Source: Chloroflexota bacterium (GTDB lineage Bacteria > Chloroflexota > Dehalococcoidia > DSTF01 > RBG-16-68-14). Taken from it: a stretch of DNA of 5,389 nt. The stretch covers positions 1 to 5,389 of the forward strand of contig JACZTE010000091.1 in NCBI GenBank assembly GCA_022573935.1. The letters are read 5' to 3'. Positions 3,938-5,389 of the stretch are shown here, piece after piece. A model generated the notes under the pieces. That model had not been told where the DNA came from. It saw nothing but the letters and a program-made list of their open reading frames with translations, and searched no databases. Position numbers and translations under genes: made by a program. Numbering within the stretch: the stretch's first letter is position 1; each line of letters begins with the position of its first letter.

Positions 3938-5389
3938 CTAGTCCGCTGTCTCCGCGTCTACCTCCGCCGCGGCAGTGAGTTCCGCTGGTCGCGTAGCGTC
4001 GGCCTGTTCGCGCATCTGCGCCACCGTCGCCTCCAGCTCATCGGGCGTGCGCACCGGCGCGGAGCAGACGGTGCCGTAGCAGACGTAGGCGACAGGCGCC
4101 GGTTCCGACGGCAGCGCCAGGGCGGCGAGCCTATCGCCGTCCCGCGCTGGATCGAGGAGCTGCACTGTGCGGTCGGGCACCGGCAGCCGGAGCGCGGCGT
4201 GATGGAGATCGGCCACCCCTTCGAGCGCGCCCACCAGCTTTATCTCCGCCTGGGGGTGAAGGTGCGCGTCGACGACTCGCGCGTAGCCGGAGGCGAAGTG
4301 GCCCATGCTCTCCTGCTGGCCGGCGAAGTGTGCCAACGTGCGGCCGGCGAGCTCGCCGTAGCGTCGCTCGCGCGTGTATTGCTCCAGTCGAATGAAGAGC
4401 TGGGCGCAGGCGGTGTTCTCGGCGAGCGGCTTCTGGCGCAGGCCAAGCCGCCCCAGCGATTCGTGACTCTCCCACACGTCGAAGAAGGCGTCGCCTTCGG
4501 CGTCGGCGAAGCGCTCCTCCAGCAGCGTCGCCAGCTCCAGGGCGCGCTCCAGGTAGACCGGCTCCCCGGCAACCTGGTAGGCGTCGATGAGGGCGAGCGC
4601 GGTGTAGGCCTGGTCGCCCAGCAGGCCGGTCACGTGCGGCTCGCCGTCGTGGTAGCGGTACATCCCCTTGCCCGGCCCCCGCACGCGCTCCCAGAGGAAG
4701 TCGAGCGTGCGCAGGGCGCGGTCGCGCAGCTCCGGCCGGTCGAGCGTCCACGAGGCCTCCAGGTAGGCCGAGGCGGCCAGCGCGTTCCAACTGGTGTACA
4801 CGGTCGGGTCGATGTAAGGCTGCTCGCGCCCTGCGCGCGCGTCGGCGTCGAGCGCGTAGAACTCCTCGTCGGCGTCCTGGCTGCCGTAGAACGCGCCGGT
4901 CTCCGAGTCGCTCAGCCAGCCGTCCAGGTAGTCGATGACGCGACGAGCGGTCTCGCCGTGGGCAGCGTCGCCGGTGGTGCGGAAGAGGCGAAGGTAGTTG
5001 CGCAGGAGCAGCGCGTTGTCCTCCAGCATCTTCTCGAAGTGGGGCACGCTCCAATCGCGATTGGTCGCGTAGCGGAAGAAGCCGCCCCAGACCTGGTCGA
5101 ACACGCCGCCGGCGGCCATCTGCTCCAGCGTCTTGCGCGCCATGTGGAGCAGGTCCGGGTCGTCGCGGCGGAGGTGGGCGTAGAGGAGCAGATCGACGCT
5201 CTCGGTGTGGGGAAACTTCTGCTCGCTGCCGAAGCCGCCGTGCACCGGGTCGTACACATCGTTGATGGCGCTGAGGACGTCCTGCAGCACCTGGTCGGAG
5301 AGCTCGCCCCGGCCGCCCATCTCGGCCATAGCCCGCGTTCGCCGCTCGAGCTGCTCCGCCACCTTCTTGCCGATCTCCTCGCGGTTCTC
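3938..5389 (-). CDS. YyaL/SSP411 (DUF255, thioredoxin-domain) family protein, C-terminal 483 residues; N-terminus beyond the window
   Basis: The frame is open to the right edge (first visible residues ENREEIGKKVAEQLE), so the true start lies outside. Full-length relatives have roughly 650-700 residues, so about 200 are missing, including the thioredoxin-like DUF255 domain that names the family. What remains is the alpha/alpha-toroid, glycosidase-like part. Family landmarks are DPVHGGFGSEQKFP, GGVFDQVWGGFFRYATNRDW, VPHFEKMLEDNALLL, FYGSQDADEE, YTSWNALAASAYLEA, LLGDQAYTALALIDAY and a C-terminal AYVCYGTVCSAP with the usual paired cysteines. The biochemical activity of the family is not established; relatives include mammalian SPATA20. 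The last 20 or so residues are acidic and Ala-rich and look disordered. The gene is followed after 32 bp by the hydrolase on the same strand, probably in one transcript. It is probably cytosolic, though any N-terminal signal would be out of view. Confidence 0.9.
   Translation of the reverse strand, partial: ENREEIGKKVAEQLERRTRAMAEMGGRGELSDQVLQDVLSAINDVYDPVHGGFGSEQKFPHTESVDLLLYAHLRRDDPDLLHMARKTLEQMAAGGVFDQVWGGFFRYATNRDWSVPHFEKMLEDNALLLRNYLRLFRTTGDAAHGETARRVIDYLDGWLSDSETGAFYGSQDADEEFYALDADARAGREQPYIDPTVYTSWNALAASAYLEASWTLDRPELRDRALRTLDFLWERVRGPGKGMYRYHDGEPHVTGLLGDQAYTALALIDAYQVAGEPVYLERALELATLLEERFADAEGDAFFDVWESHESLGRLGLRQKPLAENTACAQLFIRLEQYTRERRYGELAGRTLAHFAGQQESMGHFASGYARVVDAHLHPQAEIKLVGALEGVADLHHAALRLPVPDRTVQLLDPARDGDRLAALALPSEPAPVAYVCYGTVCSAPVRTPDELEATVAQMREQADATRPAELTAAAEVDAETAD

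Noticed and set aside
4131..5054. Minus-strand open frame (307 codons) in another frame of the YyaL-like gene
   Set aside because: It lies within a well-supported gene, is Arg-rich and low in complexity, and is a typical GC-driven shadow.
5360..5362. GTG as the start of the YyaL-like gene
   Set aside because: The frame stays open and family-like to the window edge, and the N-terminal thioredoxin domain is missing, so this is an internal valine codon.

Overview
The window is high-GC bacterial chromosomal DNA. Sampled 60-base rows inside the central and right-hand genes are about 73-78% G+C, while the first 540 bases are about 57%. The mix of genes points to a free-living bacterium: a family 4/5-like uracil-DNA glycosylase, a DinB-fold protein, a divergent dihydropteroate synthase, an alpha/beta hydrolase and a YyaL/SSP411 protein. 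The intergenic hairpins with a TTCA loop and the CACAGAT iterations would fit a Chloroflexota lineage, possibly from a metagenome. That placement is inference and no marker gene here proves it.

Layout. Positions 1-561 (minus) hold the N-terminal 187 residues of a Dam-type adenine methyltransferase. It is cut by the window edge just before its catalytic DPPY motif and has its own promoter. Positions 636-1331 (minus) hold the uracil-DNA glycosylase-like gene. An 87-bp divergent spacer (1332-1418) carries a hairpin against the glycosylase start and an extended -10 element for the rightward genes. Positions 1419-2826 (plus) hold a two-gene unit with a 4-base gap: a DinB-fold protein, then a FolP homologue with an altered substrate loop. 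The convergent spacer 2827-3032 is packed with repeats. Positions 3033-3905 (minus) hold an alpha/beta hydrolase interrupted by an in-frame TAG, with its catalytic His beyond the stop. Positions 3938-5389 (minus) hold the C-terminal 483 residues of a YyaL/SSP411 family protein that starts beyond the right edge.

How the genes relate. The methyltransferase and glycosylase both act on DNA bases, but they look like separate transcription units and the methyltransferase may be acquired. The DinB-fold gene and folP are probably cotranscribed. The hydrolase follows the YyaL-like gene by 32 bp and is probably read from the same transcript.

I see no RNA gene, CRISPR array, insertion sequence or clear new multi-gene system. 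The points most worth a second look are the amber codon inside an otherwise intact hydrolase, the rewritten loop 2 of the FolP homologue, and the repeat family that overlaps the folP stop codon and the glycosylase leader.
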